A DNA stretch of 35,199 nt from Methylobacterium gnaphalii (lineage in GTDB: Bacteria; Pseudomonadota; Alphaproteobacteria; Rhizobiales; Beijerinckiaceae). The stretch is taken from positions 1 to 35,199 of the forward strand of contig NZ_BJZV01000035.1 of NCBI RefSeq assembly GCF_007992215.1, in the 5' to 3' direction. Shown one piece after another: positions 22,506 through 31,399 of the stretch (the stretch's first letter is position 1; each line of letters begins with the position of its first letter). Under the pieces are notes generated by a model. That model worked only from the letters and a program-made list of their open reading frames with translations. It had not been told where the DNA came from and did not search any database. The translations under genes were made by a program, and so were the position numbers.

Positions 22506-23780
22506 TCAACCGACGGCGGCGACCCGCTCCGTCTGCTGAAATTGGGCGTCCCCAATCTCGACGACTCCGGCTTCGCTCAAGCGCTGAACGTCTTCGAAAC
22601 TGTATCCCAGAACCGATCGAAGGATTTCCGCTGTTCCCTCCCCGCGCAAAGGAGGACTTGTTGTGTACTCGATTGTAGTGTTCGAAAATTTTACCGGGTT
22701 AGCGACAAGCGGCGCGGTCGCACCGGACGCATGTGGGAGGTCGATCTGAAGTTTCCGGTGTTGCACTTGCGGATGTGAAAAGACCTTGTCGAGCGTATTA
22801 ATCGGCGCGCAGGGCACCCCGATGGGCTCTAGAACGGAAAGCCACCAGTCCGTGGTCCGAGCTGCGAAGCAGCTTTCGAGTAAGCTTACGAGCGCTCCGC
22901 GGTTTTTGATTCTATCGGTATTCGTCCGGAACCGAACATCAAACGATAGCTCGGAAATGCCGGCTGCTGTGCAGAACTTTCGGAACTGGTTGTCGTTTCC
23001 GACAGCAAGAACCATGGAGCCGTCTTTGGTGACGAAGACTTGATATGGGGCTATATTGGGATGAGCATTGCCGTAACGCTTGGGAGGAAGTCCTGTTGTA
23101 AGATAATTTAAATTCTGGTTTGCAAGTACGCCGACCTGTACATCGAGGAGAGACATATCGATATGCTGTCCGATCCCAGTCTTCGAGCCGTGCAGTAGTG
23201 CTGCGATGATCGCCGTCGTGCTGTACATGCCGGTCAAGATGTCGACGATTGGCACGCCGACCTTTTGCGGCCCGCCCCCAGGCCTTTCGTCACTTTCACC
23301 AGTAAGGCTCATCAAGCCACCAATGGCCTGAATGGCCATGTCGTAACCTGGCACGTCCTTCATAGGGCCGGTCTGACCGTATCCTGTGATCGAGCAGTAG
23401 ACGATTTGCGGATTGATGCCCCTCAAGCTCTCATAATCCAGGCCATAGCGCTTCATGTCGCCGACCTTGAAGTTTTCGACCAGGACGTCTGCACGTCGCG
23501 CAAGTTCGCGAACGATACGGCTGCCTTCCGGAGTAGAGATGTCGACGCAGACGGATCGTTTTCCTCGGTTAGCACTAAGAAAATAGGCGCTTTCAGTCGT
23601 ATCGCTCTCGTCGTCGCGCCTCAGGTAGGGAGGACCCCATTGCCGAGTATCGTCACCGGTACCCGGCCGCTCGATCTTCCAAACTTCAGCGCCGAAATCG
23701 GACAGGAGCTGACCGACCCACGGACCAGCAAGTATCCTCGAGAGATCAAGGACGCGGTAGCCAACCAGCGGACCAGGCAT
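22506..23780 (-). CDS. CaiB/BaiF-family (class III) CoA-transferase
   Basis: From the ATG at 23780 (GGAAA upstream) the protein has 424 residues; the frame extends further to 23930 but without a ribosome site. It opens MPGPLVGYRVLDLSRILAGP, the family signature, followed by LLSDFGAEVWKIERPGTGDD and ENFKVGDMKRYGLDYESLRG (with the region of the catalytic Asp), and YCSITGYGQTGPMKDVPGYD. Such enzymes transfer CoA between short carboxylic acids via acyl-aspartyl intermediates. It lies between the bhc cluster and the regulator it is divergent from. Its substrate cannot be fixed; oxalate, malate-type or citramalate-type acids are possibilities. A second family member, frc-like, begins at 35118. Confidence 0.88.
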   Translation of the reverse strand: MPGPLVGYRVLDLSRILAGPWVGQLLSDFGAEVWKIERPGTGDDTRQWGPPYLRRDDESDTTESAYFLSANRGKRSVCVDISTPEGSRIVRELARRADVLVENFKVGDMKRYGLDYESLRGINPQIVYCSITGYGQTGPMKDVPGYDMAIQAIGGLMSLTGESDERPGGGPQKVGVPIVDILTGMYSTTAIIAALLHGSKTGIGQHIDMSLLDVQVGVLANQNLNYLTTGLPPKRYGNAHPNIAPYQVFVTKDGSMVLAVGNDNQFRKFCTAAGISELSFDVRFRTNTDRIKNRGALVSLLESCFAARTTDWWLSVLEPIGVPCAPINTLDKVFSHPQVQHRKLQIDLPHASGATAPLVANPVKFSNTTIEYTTSPPLRGEGTAEILRSVLGYSFEDVQRLSEAGVVEIGDAQFQQTERVAAVG

Positions 23781-23826
23781 AGCAGTTTCCTGATGTTCAA
23801 TTTGGGCGGACCGGCCCGTCAACTCG

Positions 23827-23860
23827 ACCAATCCTTCCCGAACCGTAATTGGTAGGACCA
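23827..23860. promoter_or_regulatory. Candidate GntR/FadR-type operator
   Basis: TGGT-AGG-ACCA (23850-23860) has the form expected for FadR-subfamily operators (short inverted TGGT/ACCA around a 3-nt spacer). A second overlapping dyad, ACCAAT (23827-23832) with ATTGGT (23848-23853), surrounds it. The element lies between the divergent CoA-transferase and GntR genes. Confidence 0.5.
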
Positions 23861-23997
23861 GATCGGTCAAACCGGCATGCGCGCCTGGCGTGTTACAATT
23901 TCGCGCGAAAGAGGTGTCGGCGGCTGTCAACCGCTCGACCGGGCAATGCGCCTTTGGCTAGATCCCGGGCGAATGTCGTGGCGGGGAAGCTAGTACG

Positions 23998-24717
23998 TTG
24001 GAACGGGAAGAGGGACAGGAGTTCCGCTCGGCGACGATCGCAAAGATCCTCGGGTTCATCCGAGAGCGGCGCTACGAACAATCGGAGCGGCTTCCATCGG
24101 AGCGAGACTTCGCCGAAAAGTTTGGAAGCAGCCGTGCTGCGATCCGCGAAGCTCTCGCCGCGCTCGAGGTCATGCGGGTCATTGAAAGACGACCGAATTC
24201 CGGGATCTATCTTCGCAGTTCCGGAGAACGGAGCATTGAAGCCCTTATTTGGCAAGCCGACTCGGGAATCCCCTTCACGGCCAGCGAGATCGCCAATGTC
24301 TTTGAGGTGCGGCGTATGCTTGAGGTTCAGGCGGTGAGATTGGCTTCGGCGAGGAGAGCGCCTGAAGACATACGTACGATCCGCGACATCTTGAGCAAGA
24401 CGAGAGACCGGCTGGACGCGCTACATACCATCGAAGCAGAAGACGAGGCATTTCATATGGCAGTCTTCGCGGCAACTAAAAACGATATACTACTGCGACT
24501 TGTGAAATCGTTTTATGAAATGTCGCGACAGCGTCGACGGATCTATTTCTCAGAACAATCTCGGGGTCTAAGAGCCTACGACGATCATCGTATGATATTC
24601 AATGCTATCGAGAACATGCAATCTGACGAAGCCGAGCTGCGAATGAGCGAGCATCTTTCCCAGGCGGTGGAAGCTTGGCAGATCTTGCTCGGAACGTCGA
24701 TCGAAGGTCCGCTATAA
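23998..24717 (+). CDS. GntR-family regulator, FadR/FCD subfamily
   Basis: The start is a TTG at 23998, with GGGGAAG eight nt upstream; no ATG lies upstream in frame. The 239-residue product has an N-terminal winged helix (LPSERDFAEKFGSSRAAIRE, residues 32-51, followed by ALAALEVMRVIERRPNSGIY) and an all-helical FCD ligand domain (about 85-235) with candidate metal ligands in EDEAFHMAVF, DDHRMIF and MSEHL. FCD domains bind carboxylic acids such as lactate, glycolate or malonate through the metal. It is divergent from the CaiB-type gene and likely controls it, perhaps also the glycolate operon downstream. Confidence 0.88.
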   Translation: MEREEGQEFRSATIAKILGFIRERRYEQSERLPSERDFAEKFGSSRAAIREALAALEVMRVIERRPNSGIYLRSSGERSIEALIWQADSGIPFTASEIANVFEVRRMLEVQAVRLASARRAPEDIRTIRDILSKTRDRLDALHTIEAEDEAFHMAVFAATKNDILLRLVKSFYEMSRQRRRIYFSEQSRGLRAYDDHRMIFNAIENMQSDEAELRMSEHLSQAVEAWQILLGTSIEGPL

Positions 24718-24759
24718 TTTATCTTAGAGGCTGCATACGCCAGCGGGGCCAGATTTAAG

Positions 24760-25794
24760 TCAAGGCGTTCGGAGTGGTTCGACAGCTGGCCCGGTACTTT
24801 CCCTGACGACCAGTTCCGGCTCGAACTCGATCTGCAGAGTATCGATGGAGACGCCCTTCATCTGAGACAGGAGGTTCTCGGAGGTCAGGTGCCCGATACG
24901 GACCGCATCGGAATGGATGGTGGTCAAGGCGGGTGACATCAGACGCGCTAGGCCCCAGTCACCGAACCCCGTGATCGAGATTTGCTTCGGGCATTCGAGG
25001 CCCTGGCGCCGGCACTCCGCCACGGCCGCCGCGGCGATCATGTCATTGCCGGCGACGATAGCCGTCACGCCAGTTCGGGCAGCGAGGAGTTCGCGGACCG
25101 CCTTGCGGACGTGATCGGGTTCGAATGCGGTGGCGTAAATCTTGAGCGAGGCCGAGGGAATGCCGTGGTTGGCAAGTCCTTCTCGCGTTCCGGCCAGCCG
25201 TTCCTCCGACAGCTTGTGCCCTTCGAGGGGGCCGGGGAGGACCGCGAACTTCATGTGCCCTAGGCCGACGAGGTGATCTGCGATCTTCGTCATCGCGAGC
25301 TTCTGATCGTAACCGACGGTCGGATGGATGCCGCTACGGTCCGTCGCCCACATCAAAACATACGGCACGGCTTGACGCTGCAGTAAAGAAAAGACGTCGT
25401 GATGGTGGCTAGATCCGATCACGGCAAGTCCATCAACACCCCGTTCGATCAGCGCGCGCATGATGCGCATTTCAGCCTGATGCCCGCCTCTATGGCAGGT
25501 TAGCAGGACAGTATAACCGAGTTGCTCAAATTGGCTCTCTAGCGTGTCGATCGCAACTGCATAGAGCTCATTCAGGATGGTTGGCGCTACGATCCCGATC
25601 GTAAGAGTCCGGCCCGAACGCAACACGCGCGCGGGAGCAAACGGTACGTAGTCAAGCGAAGCGATAGCGTCCTGAACCTTTTTCAAGGTGTCGGAGTGCA
25701 GAGAATTAGGCTTTGCAACGGCCCGCGACACAGTCGAGATCGAGACCCCTGCCAAAGCTGCCACTTGCTTCAAACTGATTTTTTTTTTGACCAC
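24760..25794 (-). CDS. LacI-family transcriptional regulator
   Basis: The 344-residue protein starts at a GTG at 25794, preceded by GAGG. The N-terminal helix-turn-helix (SLKQVAALAGVSISTVSRAV) and hinge are followed by a periplasmic-binding-like ligand domain (from about residue 60; LTIGIVAPTILNELYAVAID, GYDQKLAMTKIADHLVGLGH, VAGNDMIAAAAVAECRRQGL). It is divergent from the operon that starts with the FAD oxidase at 26115, which makes it the likely repressor or activator of that operon. Codons 3-6 contain a run of ten A on the coding strand (25779-25788), which is prone to slippage. The ligand is unknown. Confidence 0.9.
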   Translation of the reverse strand: MVKKKISLKQVAALAGVSISTVSRAVAKPNSLHSDTLKKVQDAIASLDYVPFAPARVLRSGRTLTIGIVAPTILNELYAVAIDTLESQFEQLGYTVLLTCHRGGHQAEMRIMRALIERGVDGLAVIGSSHHHDVFSLLQRQAVPYVLMWATDRSGIHPTVGYDQKLAMTKIADHLVGLGHMKFAVLPGPLEGHKLSEERLAGTREGLANHGIPSASLKIYATAFEPDHVRKAVRELLAARTGVTAIVAGNDMIAAAAVAECRRQGLECPKQISITGFGDWGLARLMSPALTTIHSDAVRIGHLTSENLLSQMKGVSIDTLQIEFEPELVVRESTGPAVEPLRTP

Positions 25795-26114
25795 GTTATC
25801 GGTCCTCGAACGGCGCTATGCGGTCTAGCTCCGCCAGTCACTGCTACGCGCTAAGTGCTTTCACGCGCAACATTCCTGACGTTGCTGAACACGAACGGCG
25901 AACTTCTGCAGCAGGGACCTGTCGCTAATCGACCGGCCTCGGCAATCGGCAGGATTGTTCGTGGCGCCATTGACTCAGATGGAATTTTTGGCATCATCGT
26001 TCATAACATCGTTTGCAAGATGCCTAAATCTTTGCCGGGAAAAGCGTTCTGCTTTTTTTTTGCCAGTCGTTGCAAACGTTGTCATCGGAGAAAGTCTGCA
26101 GGGAGATGGGGTTC
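25795..26114 (+). promoter_or_regulatory. Divergent regulatory region upstream of the C2-acid operon
   Basis: No gene is visible in these 320 nt between the LacI gene and the FAD-oxidase gene. An imperfect dyad TGCAAACGTTGTCA (26071-26084) with the central AACGTT of LacI-type operators lies 31 nt before the ATG at 26115. A further TTTGCAA (26015-26021 region) and GCAAC-N9-GTTGC (about 25867-25886) may be additional half-sites. Confidence 0.45.
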
Positions 26115-27728
26115 ATGGACGCCACAACGACCGATCGTCGCAGGAAGTTTTATGGTTGGGGTTACGAGAACGACGTGGTCTCGCAGGCCGAGGTTGCCGA
26201 GTTCGAGAAATCTTGGACCGCCCTTCTCGGCGTCAGCGACTTCAGCGCTCGTCCTTTCCCTACCGTCGACAGCGTTAAGATCCGCGATCCCAGGGTCAGG
26301 ATCCCTGCGTCGCTCGAAGGCGTCTGTACGGCGGACAAGCACGACCGTCTCTACCACACGTATGGAGCTGGAACGGTCGACGTGGCCTACTCGGTGCGCG
26401 GCGAGTTCAGAAACCCGCCGGACGCTGTGGCCTATCCGCGTACCGAAGACGACATCGTTGCACTCTACCGTTGGTGCGAGAACGACTGTCTGGCGCTGGT
26501 CCCTTACGGCGGCGGCACGAGTGTCGTCGGTGGCGTTAATCCGCCGACGCACGACCGCTATCGCGGCGTCGTTTCCGTCGACATGAAGTATTTCGATCAG
26601 GTCCTTGAGATTGACCGAACCTCCCAGTCAGCACGGATCCAGGCTGGCGTGCTCGGTCCTAGTCTCGAGCGCCAACTGAAGCCAAGCGGCTTGACCATGC
26701 GCTTCTTCTTGCAGGCGTGGGAATTCTCTTCGCTTGGCGGCTGGATCGCCACTCGGGCAGCCGGCCACTACGCAACCGTCTACACCCAAATCGACGACCA
26801 TGTGCAAAGTCTGAAGGTCGTCACCCCCGCTGGTAACATCGAGTCGCGCCGTTTCCCCGTTTCCGGCTCCGGCCCAAACCCGGACCGCCTCTTTCTCGGT
26901 TCCGAGGGCGCTCTCGGCATCATCACCGAGGCATGGGTTCGCCTGCACAAGCGTCCGACACACCGTCAGATGGTCAGCGTAAAGTTCACCGAATACGACA
27001 GGGCTGTTGAAGCAACGCGCGTCATCTCACAGGCCAATCTCTACCCTGCGAGCGCCCGGCTCGTTGAACGTGAAGAGGCTGCCTACACCGGATCGAGCGA
27101 TGGAACGTACGACATTCTCGTGCTCGGCTTCGAATCGGCCGATCATCCCGTCGACGTGTGGATGAACCGGGCGCTCGAGATCTGCGGTGATCACGGAGGC
27201 AACTGGGATGCGGAGGTACTGAGCGGGGATGTGAACGCAGACGCGGCCGCTAAGAGTTGGCGCGACAAATTCCTACGGGGCCCCTACCTCCGCGAATATG
27301 CCATCGCACGTGGTGTGATGCGCGAGACGATGGAGACTTGCATCACCTGGGAGCGCTTCGCTCAGCTTCGCGAGCATGTAAAGGCCGAGACGCATCGAGC
27401 CATTAGGGAGGTCACTGGTCGACCTGGGAGCGTGACCTGCCGGTTTACGCACATCTATCCCGACGGTCCGGCTCCATACTTCACTTGGTTCGCGTATGGC
27501 GACAAGGATCGCATCCCCGAGCAGTACATAGCGATCAAGAAGATCGCCGAATCCGCCATGGTGGATGCCGGCGGGACGGTAACGCATCACCACGCTCTCG
27601 GCCGCGATCATCGCCCCTGGTACGATAAAGAACGCCCTGAGCTATTCTGCTCCGCAATGAAAGCGGCAAAGGACATCTTCGATCCCCGCGCGATTCTGAA
27701 TCCGGGTGTCCTCTTCGATCCTTCGTGA
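26115..27728 (+). CDS. VAO-family FAD-binding oxidase/dehydrogenase (alkyl-DHAP-synthase-like)
   Basis: Using the ATG at 26115 (GGGAG nine nt upstream) the product has 537 residues; a start at 26106 is possible. It contains RRKFYGWGYENDVVS at the N-terminus, as in AGPS-like bacterial proteins. A FAD-binding type 4 domain follows (about residues 110-280: PRTEDDIVALYRWCENDCLA, VPYGGGTSVVGGVNP, FLGSEGALGIITEAWVRLHK). The C-terminal FAD-linked oxidase domain ends HHHALGRDHRPWYDKE and DIFDPRAILNPGVLFDPS. The GGGTSVVGG segment fits the pyrophosphate-binding site. It is the first gene of the C2-acid operon. Likely a 2-hydroxy-acid dehydrogenase; true ether-lipid synthesis is improbable in this context. 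The substrate remains open. Confidence 0.85.
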   Translation: MDATTTDRRRKFYGWGYENDVVSQAEVAEFEKSWTALLGVSDFSARPFPTVDSVKIRDPRVRIPASLEGVCTADKHDRLYHTYGAGTVDVAYSVRGEFRNPPDAVAYPRTEDDIVALYRWCENDCLALVPYGGGTSVVGGVNPPTHDRYRGVVSVDMKYFDQVLEIDRTSQSARIQAGVLGPSLERQLKPSGLTMRFFLQAWEFSSLGGWIATRAAGHYATVYTQIDDHVQSLKVVTPAGNIESRRFPVSGSGPNPDRLFLGSEGALGIITEAWVRLHKRPTHRQMVSVKFTEYDRAVEATRVISQANLYPASARLVEREEAAYTGSSDGTYDILVLGFESADHPVDVWMNRALEICGDHGGNWDAEVLSGDVNADAAAKSWRDKFLRGPYLREYAIARGVMRETMETCITWERFAQLREHVKAETHRAIREVTGRPGSVTCRFTHIYPDGPAPYFTWFAYGDKDRIPEQYIAIKKIAESAMVDAGGTVTHHHALGRDHRPWYDKERPELFCSAMKAAKDIFDPRAILNPGVLFDPS

Positions 27729-27928
27729 TTGGCCTCAAGATCGGGGACGCAAGTCTCCGATCTCAACAGACGAAAAACGGTTCAAGCCAATTCAGTCCAA
27801 CGCGCCGAAGAGTGCTAGCTGAAATATATGGGCCTTTATTACTGCCCAGGGAGTCGATACGTCCCATCAATCCGCCAATACGGACAAGCTCAGCCAGGGC
27901 GCGTACTGACGACGGGAGGAGAAGGGTG

Positions 27929-29353
27929 ATGAATGCCACCGATACGCAAAGTATATTCATCGTCGTTACAATGGTCGTCGTCTACATGGCGATCACAACG
28001 TGTCTGACGTTCCACTTTCGATCGAAAACAAACTCCGACTTCATGACGGCGGCTCGCTCGGTGCCGGCGGTAGTTATCGGTATCTTGCTGATGTCAGAAT
28101 TCATCGGACCGAAGTCTACGGTGGGCGCCGCGCAAACCGCCTTCGAGTCCGGAATGGCCGCATCATGGGCAGTGCTGAGCGTAGCCATTGGCTTTCCTCT
28201 TTTTGGAATATTTCTTGGACGGAAACTTTATACGTCGGGCGAATACACGATCTCAGCAGCGATAGCTAAAAGATACGGTCGGTCGACCCAACTGACCGTC
28301 TCGTTAATCATGATCTACGCTCTGCTACTCGTGAATGTAGCCTACTACGTAAGCGGAGCAGCAGCTCTCTCTAAAGTTCTGCATCTGTCGATGCCAGTCG
28401 CCGCGTTCCTCATTGCGGGAGTGAGTACCGCCTATTGCATGGTCGGCGGCTTGAAGAGTGCCGCCTACGTCTCCGTCGTTCATACGTCAATAAAATACAT
28501 CGGCGTCATGATCGTTACTGGTGTTGCACTTTATATGTCCGGCGGCATCAAACCGATGATGGAAACGCTGCCATCTTATTATTTTACATGGGACGGAAAA
28601 ATTGGTTTAACGACAATTTTTGCTTGGACTGTGGCAAATATCGGCGCAATTTTTTCCACGCAATACATCATTCAAGCCATTTCTTCGCTCAAAGGTCCTG
28701 AAGAAGTGCGGAAGTCGACATTCATTGCTGGAGCTCTCTGCGTTCCGATCAGCATTGCGCTCGGTCTGATCGGCGTGTCGGCTAAGTTTCTCTTTCCTGA
28801 AATGAAAAGTCTATTCGCCTTTCCCGTATTCCTTAGTCATATGTCTCCTTACTTGACCGGAATAGTAACGGTTTCCATAGTTGCGTCAGTTCTGGTGGGT
28901 GTTAGTAGTATTGCTCTGGGAATATCGGCTTTAATCGTACGCGACTTCTATGTCCCGATCTTCAAGCCATCCTCGACGTCCGAGTTGCAGATGTCCCGCC
29001 TGGTGTCCATTCCGATCGGCTTCATACCGTTAATCTTCGTTTTCTTCGCGCCAGAAGTCCTCCATCTATCGTTCTTCACACGAGCTCTCAGACTATCGAT
29101 CGCGGTTGTTGCAATATTTGCCTTCTATCTACCCCTCTTCGGGAGCAATCGTGGCGCAACGACAGGTCTTCTTGCTTCGGCGTTAAGTACTACGGGTTGG
29201 TATTTGCTGGGAGATCCGTTCGGAATAGACAATATCTACGTAGCCTTTGCTACACCGGCGATTGTGATGGTTTGCGATGCTACAGTGTCGCGAGTTTTCT
29301 TCAGGACTAGCTCGGTAATCCCTTCGTCTCCCGTTGGACAGGGCGACGCTTGA
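27929..29353 (+). CDS. Sodium:solute symporter (SSS family)
   Basis: The ATG at 27929 follows a strong GGGAGGAGAAGGG. The 474-residue protein is mostly hydrophobic, with about 12-13 predicted transmembrane helices (FIVVTMVVVYMAITTCLTFH first). It has SSS hallmarks: FMTAARSVPAVVIGILLMSE, FIGPKSTVGAAQTAFESGMA, YCMVGGLKSAAYVSVVHTSI. The coding sequence is clearly more AT-rich than the first half of the window. It lies 200 nt after the FAD oxidase and 75 nt before the gamma-carbonic-anhydrase-like gene. Related SSS proteins (ActP type) carry acetate and glycolate, so an uptake role for glycolate, glyoxylate or oxalate is likely but inferred. Confidence 0.9.
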   Translation: MNATDTQSIFIVVTMVVVYMAITTCLTFHFRSKTNSDFMTAARSVPAVVIGILLMSEFIGPKSTVGAAQTAFESGMAASWAVLSVAIGFPLFGIFLGRKLYTSGEYTISAAIAKRYGRSTQLTVSLIMIYALLLVNVAYYVSGAAALSKVLHLSMPVAAFLIAGVSTAYCMVGGLKSAAYVSVVHTSIKYIGVMIVTGVALYMSGGIKPMMETLPSYYFTWDGKIGLTTIFAWTVANIGAIFSTQYIIQAISSLKGPEEVRKSTFIAGALCVPISIALGLIGVSAKFLFPEMKSLFAFPVFLSHMSPYLTGIVTVSIVASVLVGVSSIALGISALIVRDFYVPIFKPSSTSELQMSRLVSIPIGFIPLIFVFFAPEVLHLSFFTRALRLSIAVVAIFAFYLPLFGSNRGATTGLLASALSTTGWYLLGDPFGIDNIYVAFATPAIVMVCDATVSRVFFRTSSVIPSSPVGQGDA

Positions 29354-29427
29354 TGTGTGGCGGCGCGGTTTGTCTCTGGACCACGACGAACCGCCGTCCG
29401 TCGGCCCGTTAGTAGTTGGAGCATCGG

Positions 29428-29961
29428 ATGACCATATATCGACTGGGTAATATTAGCCCAGACATCGACCCAAATACTTATGTGGCACCGAGCGCCGCTG
29501 TGATCGGCCAAGTACGGTTGGAAGCAGGCGTCAGCGTCTGGCCGAGTGCCGTACTTCGCGGCGACAACGACCGCATCACCATCCGCAGAGGATCGAACAT
29601 CCAGGACGGCGCTGTCCTTCACGTCGATGGCGAGCATCCGCTCGATGTAGGCGAGAATGTCACCATAGGGCACGCCGCTGTCCTTCACGGATGCACCATC
29701 GGAGAAGGCAGCCTGATCGGCATACACGCGACTATCCTCAACGGTGCGGTGATCGGTAGCTCAAGTATCGTTGGCGCTGGAAGTGTCATTCCCGAAGGCA
29801 AGACTTATCCCGCTCGATCGCTGATCCTCGGAGCGCCTGGAAAAGTCGTTCGGCAGTTGAAGGACGAGGAAGTCGAGTGGATGGTATTGAACGCCCGACA
29901 TTACGTTATGCGAGCGGCACAGTTTCGAGATGAACTCACGCCAGTGGATGTGGAGTCATGA
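29428..29961 (+). CDS. Gamma-class carbonic-anhydrase-like hexapeptide protein
   Basis: The ATG at 29428 gives 177 residues. The left-handed beta-helix is visible as repeats (VIGQVRLEAGVSVWPSAVLR, IQDGAVLHVDGEHPLDVGEN). Zinc-ligand histidines typical of the gamma-CA/YrdA family are present in GAVLHVD and TIGHAAVLHGCTIG. The C-terminal helix (VEWMVLNARHYVMRAAQF) supports trimer formation. Its stop overlaps the glcD start by four nt (ATGA). Carbonic-anhydrase activity is plausible but is not proven for the family; a scaffold role, or CO2/bicarbonate supply for carboxylation of C2-derived intermediates, is possible. Confidence 0.88.
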   Translation: MTIYRLGNISPDIDPNTYVAPSAAVIGQVRLEAGVSVWPSAVLRGDNDRITIRRGSNIQDGAVLHVDGEHPLDVGENVTIGHAAVLHGCTIGEGSLIGIHATILNGAVIGSSSIVGAGSVIPEGKTYPARSLILGAPGKVVRQLKDEEVEWMVLNARHYVMRAAQFRDELTPVDVES

Positions 29962-31388
29962 TCCAATTCCCAAGTCCGAACAAAGAGATCATAGATCGTC
30001 GCCTTGACATCATTCAAGATCTCGCCGCGTTGCTCCCCGGCGAGTCGCTCATTCATACGAAGGAAGAACTGAAGGCGTACGACACCGACGCGTTGACTGC
30101 ATATCGTCGAGTTCCATTGGCCGTAGCCTTGCCGACAAAGACGGAGGAGGTTGCTGCTGTCTTGGCGTACTGCAACCGATACGGGGTCAAGGTTGTCGCC
30201 CGAGGCGCCGGGACGTCTTTGGCTGGCGGCGCAATTCCGCAGGAAGATGCGATCGTGGTCGGACTGTCGAAGATGAGCCGGTTGCTCGATGTGAACTATC
30301 GGAACAGGACCGCGCGCGTCCAGGCGGGCATGACAAATCTTTCGATAAGCGATGCTGTAGGGTCGGACGGATTTTTCTATGCACCCGATCCATCTAGCCA
30401 ATTGGCTTGCAGCATCGGGGGAAATATCGGGATGAATTCCGGAGGAGCTCATTGCCTGAAATATGGCGTAACGACCAATAATCTGCTCGGCGTCAAAATG
30501 GTCCTTATCGATGGTACGGTTTTAGATATTGGTGGCGAGCACCTGGACGCAGCCGGATACGATCTTCTGGGACTGGTTTGCGGATCCGAGGGCCAGCTCG
30601 GCATCGTCACCGAAGCGACCGTTCGCATCGTTCGAGCGGCGGAACAGGTTCGGGCAGCACTGATGGGCTTCGATTCAGCGGAAGCTGCTGGCGCCGCCGT
30701 CGCCGAGATTATTGCCGCGGGCATCATTCCGGTGGCGCTGGAATACATGGATCGGACCGCCATTCAGATTTCCGAGAACTACGCAAAGGCCGGCTATCCA
30801 CTCGATGTAGAAGCCATGCTTATCGTCGAAGTCGAAGGGACCGAAGAGGAAAACGACGCGACTCTTCGCGAAATAATCAATAGCGCATCCAAACACGGAC
30901 CGCGTAACGTTCGCGTCGCACAGAACTCAGTCGAGCGAAATGCTATCTGGAAAGGCCGGAAGGCTACATTCGGGGCGACCGGGCGCATCTCGGACTACAT
31001 TTGCATGGACGGGACGATCCCGACGACACAGTTGCCCTATGTGTTGCGCCGCACCAGCGAAATAATTGCAAGCTACGGGTTGAGGGTGGCGAATGTGTTT
31101 CATGCTGGCGATGGAAATCTTCATCCACTCATCTTGTTCGATATCAACCAGCCAGGCGAAATGGAGAAGGCCGAAGCGGCAGGCGAAGAACTCCTCAAGC
31201 TCTGTGTTGAAGTCGGCGGGTGCCTTACCGGCGAACACGGCGTCGGCATCGAGAAGCGTGATCTGATGCACTTCCAGTATTCCGCAGTTGATCTCAATCA
31301 ACAAATGCGCGCTCGAGCGGCCTTCGACCCGGCGTGGCTCCTGAATCCAGCAAAGGTCTTTCCATTGACCGCTAGAATTGCCGCGTAG
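29958..31388 (+). CDS. glcD: Glycolate oxidase FAD-binding subunit GlcD
   Basis: The 476-residue protein matches GlcD/FAD-linked 2-hydroxy-acid dehydrogenase: FAD-binding type 4 domain (about 50-230; VVARGAGTSLAGGAI; YAPDPSSQLACSIGGNIGMN; CGSEGQLGIVTEATVRI), then the FAD-oxidase C-terminal domain with HAGDGNLHPLILFD and LTGEHGVGIEKRDLM. With GlcE and GlcF it forms the membrane-associated glycolate dehydrogenase that passes electrons to the quinone pool and yields glyoxylate. It overlaps the gamma-CA stop (ATGA), and glcE follows 11 nt after its stop. The start is fixed by this overlap. Confidence 0.93.
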   Translation: MIQFPSPNKEIIDRRLDIIQDLAALLPGESLIHTKEELKAYDTDALTAYRRVPLAVALPTKTEEVAAVLAYCNRYGVKVVARGAGTSLAGGAIPQEDAIVVGLSKMSRLLDVNYRNRTARVQAGMTNLSISDAVGSDGFFYAPDPSSQLACSIGGNIGMNSGGAHCLKYGVTTNNLLGVKMVLIDGTVLDIGGEHLDAAGYDLLGLVCGSEGQLGIVTEATVRIVRAAEQVRAALMGFDSAEAAGAAVAEIIAAGIIPVALEYMDRTAIQISENYAKAGYPLDVEAMLIVEVEGTEEENDATLREIINSASKHGPRNVRVAQNSVERNAIWKGRKATFGATGRISDYICMDGTIPTTQLPYVLRRTSEIIASYGLRVANVFHAGDGNLHPLILFDINQPGEMEKAEAAGEELLKLCVEVGGCLTGEHGVGIEKRDLMHFQYSAVDLNQQMRARAAFDPAWLLNPAKVFPLTARIAA

Positions 31389-31399
31389 AGCGCCGCCGG

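Noticed and set aside
25855..26114. Coding frame starting before the FAD-oxidase gene
   Set aside because: Out of frame with the oxidase, with no ribosome site and no recognisable protein features; the interval looks regulatory.
27729..27928. N-terminal extension of the symporter from 27725
   Set aside because: The extra 68 residues are polar and precede a very strong ribosome site at 27914-27925, so the start at 27929 is preferred.
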